DNA of 64,000 nt from the NCBI RefSeq assembly GCF_020073745.1, contig NZ_JAIRAU010000015.1, positions 1 to 64,000 on the forward strand. The letters run 5' to 3'. Both the position numbers and the translations under genes were made by a program. The DNA comes from Nannocystis pusilla. Its GTDB lineage: Bacteria; Myxococcota_A; Polyangia; Nannocystales; Nannocystaceae. Position 1 is the first letter of the stretch. Each line of letters begins with the position of its first letter. This document shows positions 55,482-63,291 of the stretch, piece by piece. The notes under the pieces were generated by a model. That model searched no databases. It saw only the letters and a program-made list of their open reading frames with translations, and was not told the DNA's origin.

Positions 55482-56447
55482 TCACGGCCCGGGCGCCGGG
55501 GCGGGCGGAGCGGCGGGTGCTTCGCCCGCAGGTCCGATCGCGGGTGCTTCGCCCGCAGGCCGCGGGGCGGCAGCGTCGCCGGCGGCGTCTGCGGGCGCGG
55601 GCTTGCCGAGCCGCGGGGCGTCGGGACGGATCCCCGGCGGGACCTCGACGCGCTCGCCGACGGTGATAAGGCTGGCGTAGCGCAGCAGGCTGACCTTCAC
55701 CAAAAGATCGGAGAAGGCCCACTCGGTCTCGAAGTTGGTGGCGACGGGGATCTCGACGGCGCCGTCGGCGTCGGGCGCAGGCAGCTCGCGCGAGGGCGTG
55801 CGCGTGGGCGGGCCGTAGACGCCGGTGTAGAAGGCGACGGCGTCCTGGTAGTCGGCGAGGGCGGGCGCGGGATCCTTGGAGGTCCGCTGGTACGAGACGT
55901 GACGCAGCGGGTGCTCGGCGCTGTCGAAGACGAACAACAGGCGACCCTCGGAGGAGGGTCGCGGGCGATCGGTGAGCTGCTGGCTGCGCGTCTTGGGGCA
56001 GCTGTAGCGGACCTGCGGGTTGGCCTCGCGCTTGCTCTTGCGATCGAGCAAGGAGGCGGAGGTGACGGCGTCCTCGCCGCGCGCGCGCGCCTCCTCGATG
56101 CGCTTGCGCTCGGCCTTGCGCCGACCCTCCATGGTGGCGCGGATCGAGGTGTCGCTGCAGCCGAGGCCGAGCCGCGCAGCGAGGGCCTCGACGTCGGCGA
56201 CGCGGTGCAGGCCGACCTCGCTGTGCATGGCGGCGGTGACGGGGGCGCGCGGGCCGGCCTTGGGCTCCTTGAATTCGAAGCGCCACTCCTGCTCCTTGGG
56301 CCCGAACAACCCGGCGAGGCCAGCCCCGGGCGCGCCGGGGGCCGGCTCGCCGGCCGGAGCGGGCGCGGCAGGCGTGGGCTCGGCGGCGCCGCAGGCGGGG
56401 AGGCCGAGGACGCAGGCGAGGGCGAGGTGGCGCGGGTGGATGACCAT
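55482..56447 (-). CDS. hypothetical lipoprotein with Pro/Ala tail
   Basis: This is a 321-aa protein with a signal ending LGLPAC, a short Pro/Ala linker, a charged alpha/beta core (FEFKEPKAGPRAPV to LLFVFDSAEHPLRHVSYQRT), and a Pro/Ala/Gly-rich C-terminal tail with APAIGPAGEAPA-like repeats. No family is recognised. The ATG at 56447 begins the signal. It lies next to dciA on the same strand with a 14-bp gap, so they are likely co-transcribed. Confidence 0.75.
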   Translation of the reverse strand: MVIHPRHLALACVLGLPACGAAEPTPAAPAPAGEPAPGAPGAGLAGLFGPKEQEWRFEFKEPKAGPRAPVTAAMHSEVGLHRVADVEALAARLGLGCSDTSIRATMEGRRKAERKRIEEARARGEDAVTSASLLDRKSKREANPQVRYSCPKTRSQQLTDRPRPSSEGRLLFVFDSAEHPLRHVSYQRTSKDPAPALADYQDAVAFYTGVYGPPTRTPSRELPAPDADGAVEIPVATNFETEWAFSDLLVKVSLLRYASLITVGERVEVPPGIRPDAPRLGKPAPADAAGDAAAPRPAGEAPAIGPAGEAPAAPPAPAPGP

Positions 56448-56461
56448 GAGGACAGGTGCGG

Positions 56462-56947
56462 TCAGGCGCGACCGAGCAGGACGCGCGCGCCGGCGATGGC
56501 CTGGCGCAGCTCGGGATCGACGACGTCGGCGAGCGCGCGAGAGGTGCCGTCGCTCGGCTCGGCGCTCATGGGCGGCGGACCCGAAGGCGGAGCCGGCAGC
56601 GCAGCAGGCCGCGGGCCGGCGGGCGGGACGACGCCGAGGCGGAAGCGCAGGCGGCCGAGACGAGCGTCGGGCGCGAGCTGCTGGAGCTTGTGCAGGAGCT
56701 CGTCCCGCGAGTACATCAACTCGTGGTGGTACTGACTGTCCTCGACCACGACGATGACCTCGTCCTTCACGACGGCGAGCGGATAGGCCCGACCCCGCAG
56801 CCACGGCATGTTGAGCCGCTCCCAGGCGGCACGCACGTGCACGAGCCGGATCAAGTGGTCGGGGACGATCGACTTGACGAGACCCCAGACGGCGTCAGCG
56901 AGCGGCTGGGGGCCGCGAGCGAACGATCGGCGAGGACGACGAGCCAT
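56462..56947 (-). CDS. dciA: DciA-like protein (DUF721)
   Basis: This 161-aa protein matches the DUF721 family, whose DciA members help load replicative helicase in bacteria lacking DnaC. The core is ADAVWGLVKSIVPDHLIRLV with AWERL and a hydrophobic strand region VKDEVIVVVEDSQYHHELMY, followed by a Pro/Ala-rich linker and a short acidic tail (DVVDPELRQAI). The ATG at 56947 is 10 bp from the divergent lipoprotein start. Confidence 0.85.
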   Translation of the reverse strand: MARRPRRSFARGPQPLADAVWGLVKSIVPDHLIRLVHVRAAWERLNMPWLRGRAYPLAVVKDEVIVVVEDSQYHHELMYSRDELLHKLQQLAPDARLGRLRFRLGVVPPAGPRPAALPAPPSGPPPMSAEPSDGTSRALADVVDPELRQAIAGARVLLGRA

Positions 56948-56956
56948 CGCCCCCGA

Positions 56957-57343
56957 GTGTGCCACAGCGGGCTGGTCTGGGCGGCGGCGCTCCTCACGCT
57001 GGGCTGCGCGGCGCGATCCGGCTGGGAACGGACGGACGCGCGGGCCTGCCGCCCGGCGGACCCACCGCGGATCTGCGTGCTCGCCGAACCCGACCGGGCG
57101 CTGGTGCTCCGGGCCGGCGGGACAGCCCTGGTGCCGGGCGAGTGCGCGGCGGCGCCCAAACCGCGCGGCGGATCGCTGCGCATGGGCGCGGAAGACGGGC
57201 GCACCGGGGCGGCCGCGTCGCGCTGGCTGCGGACGCGCCGCGGGGCGACGACGGTGGTGACGGCGACGCCGGCGGCGAAGCCGAAGGTGGTGGCGAGAGA
57301 GCGCTGTACCGGACAGGTCGGATCGGACAGGGCTGAAGAGTAA
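56957..57343 (+). CDS. putative small lipoprotein
   Basis: This is a 128-aa protein from a GTG start, with a signal ending LLTLGC and a Cys-containing mature part (DARACRPADPPRICVLAEPD, then VPGECAAA). The C-terminal part is basic and ends in sequence encoded by decamer repeats, with a TAA stop. The divergent arrangement with dciA and the lipobox support it, but no family is recognised. Confidence 0.55.
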   Translation: MCHSGLVWAAALLTLGCAARSGWERTDARACRPADPPRICVLAEPDRALVLRAGGTALVPGECAAAPKPRGGSLRMGAEDGRTGAAASRWLRTRRGATTVVTATPAAKPKVVARERCTGQVGSDRAEE

Positions 57344-57376
57344 GGTGTGTTCAGGCATGTCCTCGGGGACATGTTG
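57311..57376. repeat. decamer array in a 14-bp register over 56 bp
   Basis: Cores CAGG at 57314 and 57328, then CATG at 57356 and 57370, all in one 14-bp register with a weak AAGG at 57342. CATGTCC-TCGG-GGACATG at 57356-57373 is a perfect hairpin. The array spans the stop codon of the small lipoprotein. Confidence 0.88.
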
Positions 57377-57500
57377 GGCGGGCGCGGGCATTCCGGGGTT
57401 GGCGTGCCCGAGTCGCGTGGCGGGGATTTTCGCGAGTTCGGAGGCGCGGGGGCAGTCGTGGGGCGGGATTTTCGCGAGTTCGGGGGCGCGGGGCGCCGTG
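57377..57500. repeat. two copies of a GGATTTTCGCGAGTTCGG block
   Basis: The block GGATTTTCGCGAGTTCGG starts at about 57424 and 57466, a 42-bp period, with GCGCGGGG following each. No coding frame is supported. Confidence 0.8.
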
Positions 57501-57505
57501 CGAGG

Positions 57506-57655
57506 AAGCGCGCTCGTTGTGCGCGGGGCCCCGCTCGTCGCCGTGCGGGGAAGTGAGCTCGTTGCGCGCGGGGCCCCGCTCGTCGCGGTGCGGGGAAGCG
57601 CGCTCGTTGTGCGCGGGGACCTGCTCGTCGCCGTGCCGGGGAAGCGCGCTGGTTG
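57506..57655. repeat. 45-bp tandem repeat, about 3.3 copies
   Basis: Units starting AAGCGCGCTCGTTGTGCGCG recur at 57506, 57551 (variant), 57596 and 57642, at 45, 45 and 46 bp. Each contains CCCCGCTCGTCGCCGTGCGG, which also forms the right flank of the 165-bp elements. There are no variable spacers, so it is not a CRISPR array. Confidence 0.9.
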
Positions 57656-57805
57656 TACGGCGTGGCCGGCCGGACGGGTGAGCTTCGGGCTCGTCGGCGA
57701 TCGGTGGCCAGCGCGATGGTCGAACTGGTTGTTCGGCGGGTGAGGCGATCGAACTCTTCGATGAGCGGACGGTGCGGGGCGCGGTCGCAGGTGGAGAGGC
57801 GCGTG

Positions 57806-58162
57806 TCAGCCGTCGAGCACGCGGACCGCGATGCCGGCGGCGCGGGCGAGGCCGACGAGGTGCCTGGAGCCGCGGCTGCCGGCGATGGCGGGGTGGAACA
57901 CGAGGACGAGCTCGGCACCCGCGGCGAGCATGCGCTCGTTGAGGCCTTTCCATGCGCCCCGGCCGAAGCGGCGCCGGTCCTCCTGCGACTTCGCCATCGC
58001 CTGAACCGCCAGCCCGAGGGCCGCCGCGACGAAGCCGGCGAGCGCGTCGGCGCCGGGTGAGTCGCCGTGGATCACGGTGCTTCCGGCGGGTAGTTTCGAG
58101 AGCTCGCGGGCGATCGCGTCGGTGTCGGTCCAGGCGACGGCCCCACCGACGAGCACGCGCAT
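57806..58162 (-). CDS. SLOG-family protein (DUF2493)
   Basis: This 118-aa Rossmann-like protein resembles DUF2493/YspA-type SLOG proteins. It has MRVLVGGAVAWTD at the start, the phosphate-loop VIHGDSPGADALAGFVAAAL, and ERMLAAGAELVLVFHP with a C-terminal AAGIAVRVLDG. SLOG domains bind nucleotides or related ligands, and the function here is unknown. The Met at 58162 begins the fold directly; a longer start at 58234 is possible but adds only Arg-rich sequence. Confidence 0.82.
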   Translation of the reverse strand: MRVLVGGAVAWTDTDAIARELSKLPAGSTVIHGDSPGADALAGFVAAALGLAVQAMAKSQEDRRRFGRGAWKGLNERMLAAGAELVLVFHPAIAGSRGSRHLVGLARAAGIAVRVLDG

Positions 58163-58969
58163 CGGTCGACGTGAGCCGGCTTCGCGGTTCATCGCGGCAT
58201 GGTTGATACGCGCTCGTGATCTCGGGGAGATCATCGCGGCGTGGCTGCGGAACCGGGCGAGCGTCGAGCGCCGCGAGATCTCGGGTCGACGATACAGGCT
58301 GAAGCAACAGGTTAGCGAGTCGCCGCGCGCCCGGCGTTGCGATTCCCAGTGCCGACGATACGGCGGCGCATGGCGTAACGGACATGTTCATACGGACATG
58401 CTCCTGCCGAACGCTGCTCCCTCGACTCTCCATCCGTCACGCATGCGATGGCCGGGGAGCAGGCTCACCCGCGCGGCGACGAGCGGGGCCACCACACTCT
58501 CCACAGGGCGGACCGGGGACGGCGCAGCGGGAAGCAGTGGGGGGCTCTGCACCTGGCGCGCAGACGCCGGGCCAATCCACGGACGCGCCCCGCTCGTCTG
58601 CGGCGTCGAGCACCTGGTGTGGAAGGACCCGCGTCGCAGGGACCCGCTGCGCCGTCCCCGGGCCGCCAGGCCCCGCGCCCGCGGGCGCGCGACCACCGGC
58701 GGCGCCGCGAGACGCGCCCTCGATGACGAGCCGCGGCGCGAGCCGGACACGCGATTGCCTGATCGGCGGCGCGACCGCCGGCACGCCATTCATCCCAAGG
58801 AAGGCTGTTCCAGGATCCACTGATCGCCAAGTTATGCAACAGCCTGCAGCGCGCGGAGCCAGCGCGACCCGGGGCACGCGATCACCCGGAGCACCCGCGA
58901 CGTTCGACGAGCTCGTCGAACGTCGTGGAGGCAGGCCCCTGGTGCTAAGGCCATGTCCCGAGGGACAGG
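58163..58969. other. long intergenic region rich in repeats
   Basis: About 800 bp holding a decamer pair (58383/58397), an inverted 165-bp element copy (D), and a decamer pair (58952/58966) at the aminotransferase stop. A short direct repeat GATCTCGGG/GATCATCGC lies near 58220. No gene is supported on either strand. Confidence 0.7.
58506..58667 (-). repeat. 165-bp inverted-repeat element, copy D (reversed)
   Basis: The arms GGGCGGACCGGGGACGGCG and their complement lie at the ends, with the core in the opposite orientation from copies A, B, C and E (one mismatch in the 58506-side arm). The reversed flank CGAGCGGGGCCACCACACTC lies at about 58481-58500. Confidence 0.9.
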
Positions 58970-59839
58970 TCAGAAGGTCGCCAGGGTGTCGGCGTAGGCG
59001 CGGCGGATCCGGGCGGTCAGCGGGCCCTCGGTGCCGGCGGCGATCGGGTGGCCGTCGACGCTGGTGACGGCGATCGGCCCGCGCACGGAGGAGGTCAGGA
59101 AGACCTCGTCGGCGCAGCGGACGTCGAACGGGTGGAGCGCGGACTCCTGGGCTGAAATGCCGAGCTTGCCGGCGAGGTCGAGGACGGCGGCGCGGGTGAT
59201 GCCCGGGAGGATGCCGGTGTCGACGGGAGGGGTGTAGACGACGCCCTGGAGGACGGCGAAGACGTTGCTGGTGGCGCCCTCGGCGACGACGCCGGCGGGG
59301 TTGATGAGGATCGCCTCGTCGTCGCCGGCGGCCAGAGCCTGACGCAGGGCCTGGATGTTGGGCAGGTAGTTGGCGGTCTTGAAGGCGGGGTCGAGGGCGG
59401 TGGCGGGGACGCGGGTGACGTCGACGATCCGAGCCCGCAGGCCGCGGACGTAGCCGGCCTCGTCGGGGAGGTCGAGCGGGACGGCGAGGACGGCGAGCGT
59501 CGGGGTGACGGCCCGGCGCGGGTCGAGCATCAGCGGGCCGACGCCGCGGGTGACGACGATCCGCACGAGGCTGTCGGCGTTGCCGGTGTCGGCGTGGGTG
59601 GCGTCGACGCGCGCGCGCAGCTCGGCGTCGGACCACGGCAGCTCGAGGCCGATGCCGGCGGCGCTCCGGCGCAAGCGCTCGGTGTGCGCGGTCCAGGCGA
59701 CGGGCCGGCCGCCGGCGGTGCGCAGGGTCTCGAACACGGCGTCGCCGAACAAGAACCCGCGGTCGAGCACGGGTACCGCGGCGTCGGCGGGGTCGAGGGG
59801 GCGGCCGATGGTGGACAGGAAGACGCGAGATGCGGGCAT
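58970..59839 (-). CDS. class IV aminotransferase (D-aminotransferase/IlvE/PabC-like)
   Basis: This 289-aa fold type IV PLP enzyme has LDRGFLFGDAVFETLRTAGG, the PLP lysine in DPAFKTANYLPN, the Glu in AEGATSNVFAV and TGILPGITRAAVLDLA. The pattern suits D-amino-acid aminotransferase or aminodeoxychorismate lyase. I cannot decide which; an aspartate-to-acid step at YLPN would help. The ATG is at 59839. The stop falls in a decamer repeat pair. Confidence 0.88.
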   Translation of the reverse strand: MPASRVFLSTIGRPLDPADAAVPVLDRGFLFGDAVFETLRTAGGRPVAWTAHTERLRRSAAGIGLELPWSDAELRARVDATHADTGNADSLVRIVVTRGVGPLMLDPRRAVTPTLAVLAVPLDLPDEAGYVRGLRARIVDVTRVPATALDPAFKTANYLPNIQALRQALAAGDDEAILINPAGVVAEGATSNVFAVLQGVVYTPPVDTGILPGITRAAVLDLAGKLGISAQESALHPFDVRCADEVFLTSSVRGPIAVTSVDGHPIAAGTEGPLTARIRRAYADTLATF

Positions 59840-59848
59840 GGGCGTTCA

Positions 59849-59900
59849 GAACATGTCGGAAGGAACAGGTTGAAAGAGACAGGGTGGAAGGGGCATGTCC
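59849..59900. repeat. four-unit decamer array between two genes
   Basis: Cores CATG, CAGG, CAGG and CATG begin at 59852, 59866, 59880 and 59894, all 14 bp apart. The array fills most of the gap between the aminotransferase start and the glycosyltransferase stop. Confidence 0.88.
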
Positions 59901-59901
59901 G

Positions 59902-60639
59902 TCAGGACCGGCGGAGGCGGAGGCGCAGGCACAGGCCGACGGCCTCGAGCGCGATCTTGGGGGTCATCTTCGAGGCGCCGCGCTCGCGGTCGGGGAAGAC
60001 GATCGGCAGCTCGCGCGCGCGCTGGCCGGCGCGCACGAGGCGGTACTTCATCTCGATCTGGAAGCCGTAGCCGCTGGCGGCCACGGCGCGGCGATCGAGG
60101 GCGGCCAGGGCGCCGCGGCCGTAGCAGACGTAGCCGGCGGTGGGGTCGCGGAGCCCGAAGCCGAGGATCGTGCGGGCGTAGAGGCCGCCGCCGCGCGACA
60201 GCAGGCGCCGCCCGAGGCTCCATCCGCGGGTGCCGCCGCCGGAGACGTAGCGCGAGCCGATGGAGAAGTCGGCGCCGCCCTCGCCGCCGTGGACCGCCGC
60301 GAGCAGCCCCGGGAGGTACGCGGGATCGTGCGAGAAGTCGGCGTCCATGGTGATGATGTGGGTGAAGCGCGAGGGGTGCTCGAGCGCCCAGTCGATGCCC
60401 GCGAGGTACGCGCGGCCGAGGCCCTCCTTGGCGCGGCGATGCAGGACGTGGACGCGGGCGTCGGCTGCGGCGAGGCCGTCGGCGAGCTCCCCGGTGCCGT
60501 CAGGGCTGCCGTCGTCGATGATCAGCACGCGCGCGTCGGGCAGCGCGGCGAGGATCGCCGCGGTGATCGGCTCGACGTTGTCCCGCTCGTTGTAGGTGGG
60601 CAGGAGGACGAGCGGGCGTGGGGACTCGGCGGCGCTCAT
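59902..60639 (-). CDS. polyprenol-phosphate mannosyl/glucosyltransferase (GT2)
   Basis: This 245-aa family 2 glycosyltransferase transfers a sugar from a nucleotide donor to polyprenol phosphate for envelope glycan or protein glycosylation. It has VLLPTYNERDNVEPI, IDDGSPDGTGEL, the DxD-type ITMDADFSHDP, and the QIEMKYRLV/FPDRERGASKM region of dolichol-phosphate mannose synthases. There is no membrane domain, so it is the short soluble form. The donor sugar is not deducible. It is transcribed divergently from the PilZ-domain gene. Confidence 0.9.
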   Translation of the reverse strand: MSAAESPRPLVLLPTYNERDNVEPITAAILAALPDARVLIIDDGSPDGTGELADGLAAADARVHVLHRRAKEGLGRAYLAGIDWALEHPSRFTHIITMDADFSHDPAYLPGLLAAVHGGEGGADFSIGSRYVSGGGTRGWSLGRRLLSRGGGLYARTILGFGLRDPTAGYVCYGRGALAALDRRAVAASGYGFQIEMKYRLVRAGQRARELPIVFPDRERGASKMTPKIALEAVGLCLRLRLRRS

Positions 60640-60734
60640 GGTCCGGGCAGCCCGCGCAGATTACCTCGCCGCGGCGCAGGGTTGCGAGGCCGCGAGCCGG
60701 ACTGCTATCTTCCCCGGCGCCCGAGATTTTCACG

Positions 60735-61355
60735 GTGCGACGGATCCGCTGCCACTACGCGTCCGGAGAGGCCTTCGCGGCGGCGCTACGCGCGGCCGGG
60801 GACGAACAGGCGCTCCAGGTGTTCACCACGGAGCGCTTCGAGCCCGGCGAGGAGGTGCTCGCCGAGGTGTTCTTCACCGGGATGAACGGCAAGATGCTGG
60901 TCCGCGCGATCGGCAAGAAATGGCACATGGCCCGCCCGCGCCTGCGCGTGCGCGCCGGCGGGGTCCTGCGCTGCGCGGGGAGCGAGTGGCGCAAGCTGCA
61001 GTTCCTCCGCGAGGTGGCGCTCGGAAAGGCGACCATGGCGCCTCGCCGCCGGCACCTGCGCCAGCCGGTCCTGGTCGAGATCCGGTGGCGACGCAGTGAC
61101 GCGGGCGACCTGCTGGCGGCGACGATCTCGGAGATCTCCGAGGCCGGGGCGCTGTTGCTGACCGACGCCGGGCTGGCCCTCGGCGAGGAGATCATCATCG
61201 AGATCACGACCCCCGGGGGGGCCCGGCCGCTCGAGCTGACGTCGATCGTACGCAACACGGAGCACCCCGACGGCGTCGGCGTCGAGTTCATGCGCCGCAA
61301 CTCGGGCGGGCTGACGCGGATCCGCGAGGTCATCCGCCGGCTGGTCGATCAGTGA
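60735..61355 (+). CDS. PilZ-domain protein
   Basis: This is a 206-aa protein with an N-terminal alpha/beta part (VFTTERFEPGEEVLAEVFFT) and a C-terminal PilZ domain at about 100-200. The c-di-GMP motif RxxxR is in APRRRHLRQPV. The second motif, normally [DN]xSxxG, is EISEAG here, with Glu in the first place. VGVEFM closes the barrel. It should bind c-di-GMP, though the Glu may lower affinity. The GTG at 60735 is the chosen start, and the stop overlaps possible starts of the next gene. Confidence 0.82.
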   Translation: MRRIRCHYASGEAFAAALRAAGDEQALQVFTTERFEPGEEVLAEVFFTGMNGKMLVRAIGKKWHMARPRLRVRAGGVLRCAGSEWRKLQFLREVALGKATMAPRRRHLRQPVLVEIRWRRSDAGDLLAATISEISEAGALLLTDAGLALGEEIIIEITTPGGARPLELTSIVRNTEHPDGVGVEFMRRNSGGLTRIREVIRRLVDQ

Positions 61356-61375
61356 CGCGGGCAGGCTGCGCGATG

Positions 61376-61459
61376 CGACAGGTTCGAACGGACATGTTCC
61401 GCGGGACAGTCAGAGCGATCGCCGGCTGGGCGATCGGACAGGTCCGCAGGGGCATGTGG
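61376..61459. repeat. two decamer arrays around alternative start codons
   Basis: Cores CAGG, CATG and CAGT begin at 61379, 61393 and 61407, and CAGG and CATG begin at 61439 and 61453. Two of the three possible ATG starts of the large lipoprotein lie in these cores. Confidence 0.85.
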
Positions 61460-62878
61460 ATCGGTACGGCCGCGCTGGCGCTCGGCTGCGGGCCGCCGGC
61501 GGTCGAGGTGCTGCCGGGGGTGAAGGCCGACCTGAGCGCGGGGGCGGCGGGCGCGGAGGGGCCGGTGGCCGCGGCTCCGGCGGGCGACTGCGCGGGGCTC
61601 GCGGCGGCCGCGGCGGCCGGATCGGGCGAGGACGCGGTGCTGCTCGTTTGGACATGCCCCGAAGTGCAGGCGAGCACGGCGGCCCTGCGCGCGGCGCTGC
61701 TGCAGGCGGCGACTCCGGCCGAGGCGGCCGCGCTGGCGCCGAAGCTGGCGGCCGCGCCCGACCTGGCGGGGCTGGCCCGGCTGGCGGCGATCGACCGCCC
61801 GAGCACAGGCTCGCTGAACCCGGCGGAGGCGCCGGATCCGGTGACGGCGCTGGTCAGCCCGATCGACGAGGCGGCGCTCGGCGGGGTGCTGCGGGCGATC
61901 GGGGCCCAGACGGCGAGCGGGATCACGCACGAGCAGCGGACCCGCGCGGCGGCGCTGCTGGCCCGGGTCTATCGCGAGGCGCTGGCGCAGCTGGGGCTGC
62001 CGCCGGGGCAGCCGCTGCCGCCGTTCGGGCGCCTGCTCGCGGGGCGCTTCCTCCACTTTGGACGCTCGTTCTGTCAGACGTACTGGCAGCGGCGCGTGGC
62101 CGGGCTCGAGAACCTGTTCGCGGCCACGGAGGACGAGTTGATGCGGGTGATGTTGGCGCTCGAGCGCACGGCCCACGCCGGCGACGACGCGCTGCTGGCG
62201 GTCGAGCGCCAGCGGGCCCGCCGGTACCTGCAGGGCCGCGGGGTGGCGGAGCGGCTGAAGTCGCGCGGGGTGACGCCGACGCCCGAGTCCCTGCTGCCGC
62301 TGCCGAACGAGCTCGACCGCCTGGTCGATCACGGGTTCATCGATCTGGCGCTGCAACGGGCGCTGTTCCTGGCTGGCGAACAACCGGCGCCGTTCGGGAT
62401 GGGGCCGGTGGTCGAGTCGCTGCGGTCGATCCTCACGCAGCGCGATCTCGGCGACTTTCAGGCGCTGCTCGAGCGGCGGATCGCCGAGGCGCGCAAGCTC
62501 GAGCCGCCACCGCCCGAGCAGGGGACGCGCGAGTGGCCGGTGCGGGCGCCGTGGAGCTGGAGCGATGCGGGCGCGATCGCGGAGGCTGCCGGGCAGTGGT
62601 GCGAGGAGGCGGGGCAGGCGGAGGGGACGGCGCGGCGGCGCGGGCTGTGGCGCGCGGTGCTGGCGTTGCGCGAGCGGCCGGATGCGTGCCGCGAGCTGCT
62701 GCGGCGGGCCGATGCGGGCGGGCTGGCGGCGCAGGTGGCCCGCGCGGTGCTCGACCGGCTCGACGACGACAGCCTGGCGACGCTGCGTACCCGCACGGCG
62801 GGGGGCGAGGCCGGCGAGGCGCAGGTGCGGCGGACGTTCGCGCTGGCGAGCCGCGACGCCGGGCTGCTGCCGCGCTGA
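61394..62878 (+). CDS. large hypothetical lipoprotein, Ala-rich and helical
   Basis: This is a protein of about 494 aa with no recognised family. A lipobox ALALGC follows a long basic stretch, and the mature part is rich in Ala, Leu and Arg with probable helical repeats (for example LLARVYREALAQLGLPPG). Starts at 61352, 61394 and 61454 are all possible. I use 61394 because it keeps the RR before the hydrophobic core. Decamer repeats around 61379-61453 set the local starts. A further repeat is read in frame near 61650. Confidence 0.65.
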   Translation: MFRGTVRAIAGWAIGQVRRGMWIGTAALALGCGPPAVEVLPGVKADLSAGAAGAEGPVAAAPAGDCAGLAAAAAAGSGEDAVLLVWTCPEVQASTAALRAALLQAATPAEAAALAPKLAAAPDLAGLARLAAIDRPSTGSLNPAEAPDPVTALVSPIDEAALGGVLRAIGAQTASGITHEQRTRAAALLARVYREALAQLGLPPGQPLPPFGRLLAGRFLHFGRSFCQTYWQRRVAGLENLFAATEDELMRVMLALERTAHAGDDALLAVERQRARRYLQGRGVAERLKSRGVTPTPESLLPLPNELDRLVDHGFIDLALQRALFLAGEQPAPFGMGPVVESLRSILTQRDLGDFQALLERRIAEARKLEPPPPEQGTREWPVRAPWSWSDAGAIAEAAGQWCEEAGQAEGTARRRGLWRAVLALRERPDACRELLRRADAGGLAAQVARAVLDRLDDDSLATLRTRTAGGEAGEAQVRRTFALASRDAGLLPR

Positions 62879-62938
62879 GAGCTCGTGCTCGCGCGCAGAG
62901 TCGCGTGTGCGGGGTCGCGGGGCGTGGAGAGCGTGGCG

Positions 62939-63103
62939 GGGGCGGCCCGGGGACGGCGCAGCGGGTCCCTGCGACGCGGGTCCTTCCTCACCAGGTGCTC
63001 GACGCCGCAGGCGGGTGGGGCGTGTGCGAGGATAGGCCCGGCGTCTGCGCGCCAGGTGCAGAGCCCCCCGCTGCTTCCCGCTGCGCCGTCCCCGGGTCGC
63101 CCC
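62939..63103 (+). repeat. 165-bp inverted-repeat element, copy E
   Basis: It has the same length as copy A and near-identical arms, with one T in the right arm. The left flank GCGGGGCGTGGAGAGCGTGG is the same as in copy B. Confidence 0.92.
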
Positions 63104-63204
63104 TGCGGAGAGAGGTCGTGGGCCCCGCTCGTCGCCGTGCGAGGGATGGGCGGGCTCGGCATCACGCTGAGGTGAGGGTGAACCTCGCTTTGAAATGTCT
63201 ACTC

Positions 63205-63270
63205 GGGCATGTCTAAAAGGGCATGCTCTGAAGAGCATGTTCTTGAAGACATGCTCGCATGGACATGCGC
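63205..63270. repeat. 14-bp decamer array, five CATG cores
   Basis: CATG cores begin at 63208, 63222, 63236, 63250 and 63264, exactly 14 bp apart, with an extra CATG at 63258. CATGCTC-TGAA-GAGCATG at 63222-63239 is a perfect hairpin. The array is intergenic, just downstream of the partial TPR gene. Confidence 0.92.
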
Positions 63271-63291
63271 CGGTGGGGCGGCGCGTCGGCC

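Noticed and set aside
57506..57655. Possible CRISPR array
   Set aside because: The repeats are contiguous at 45 bp with no unique spacers and no cas genes nearby.
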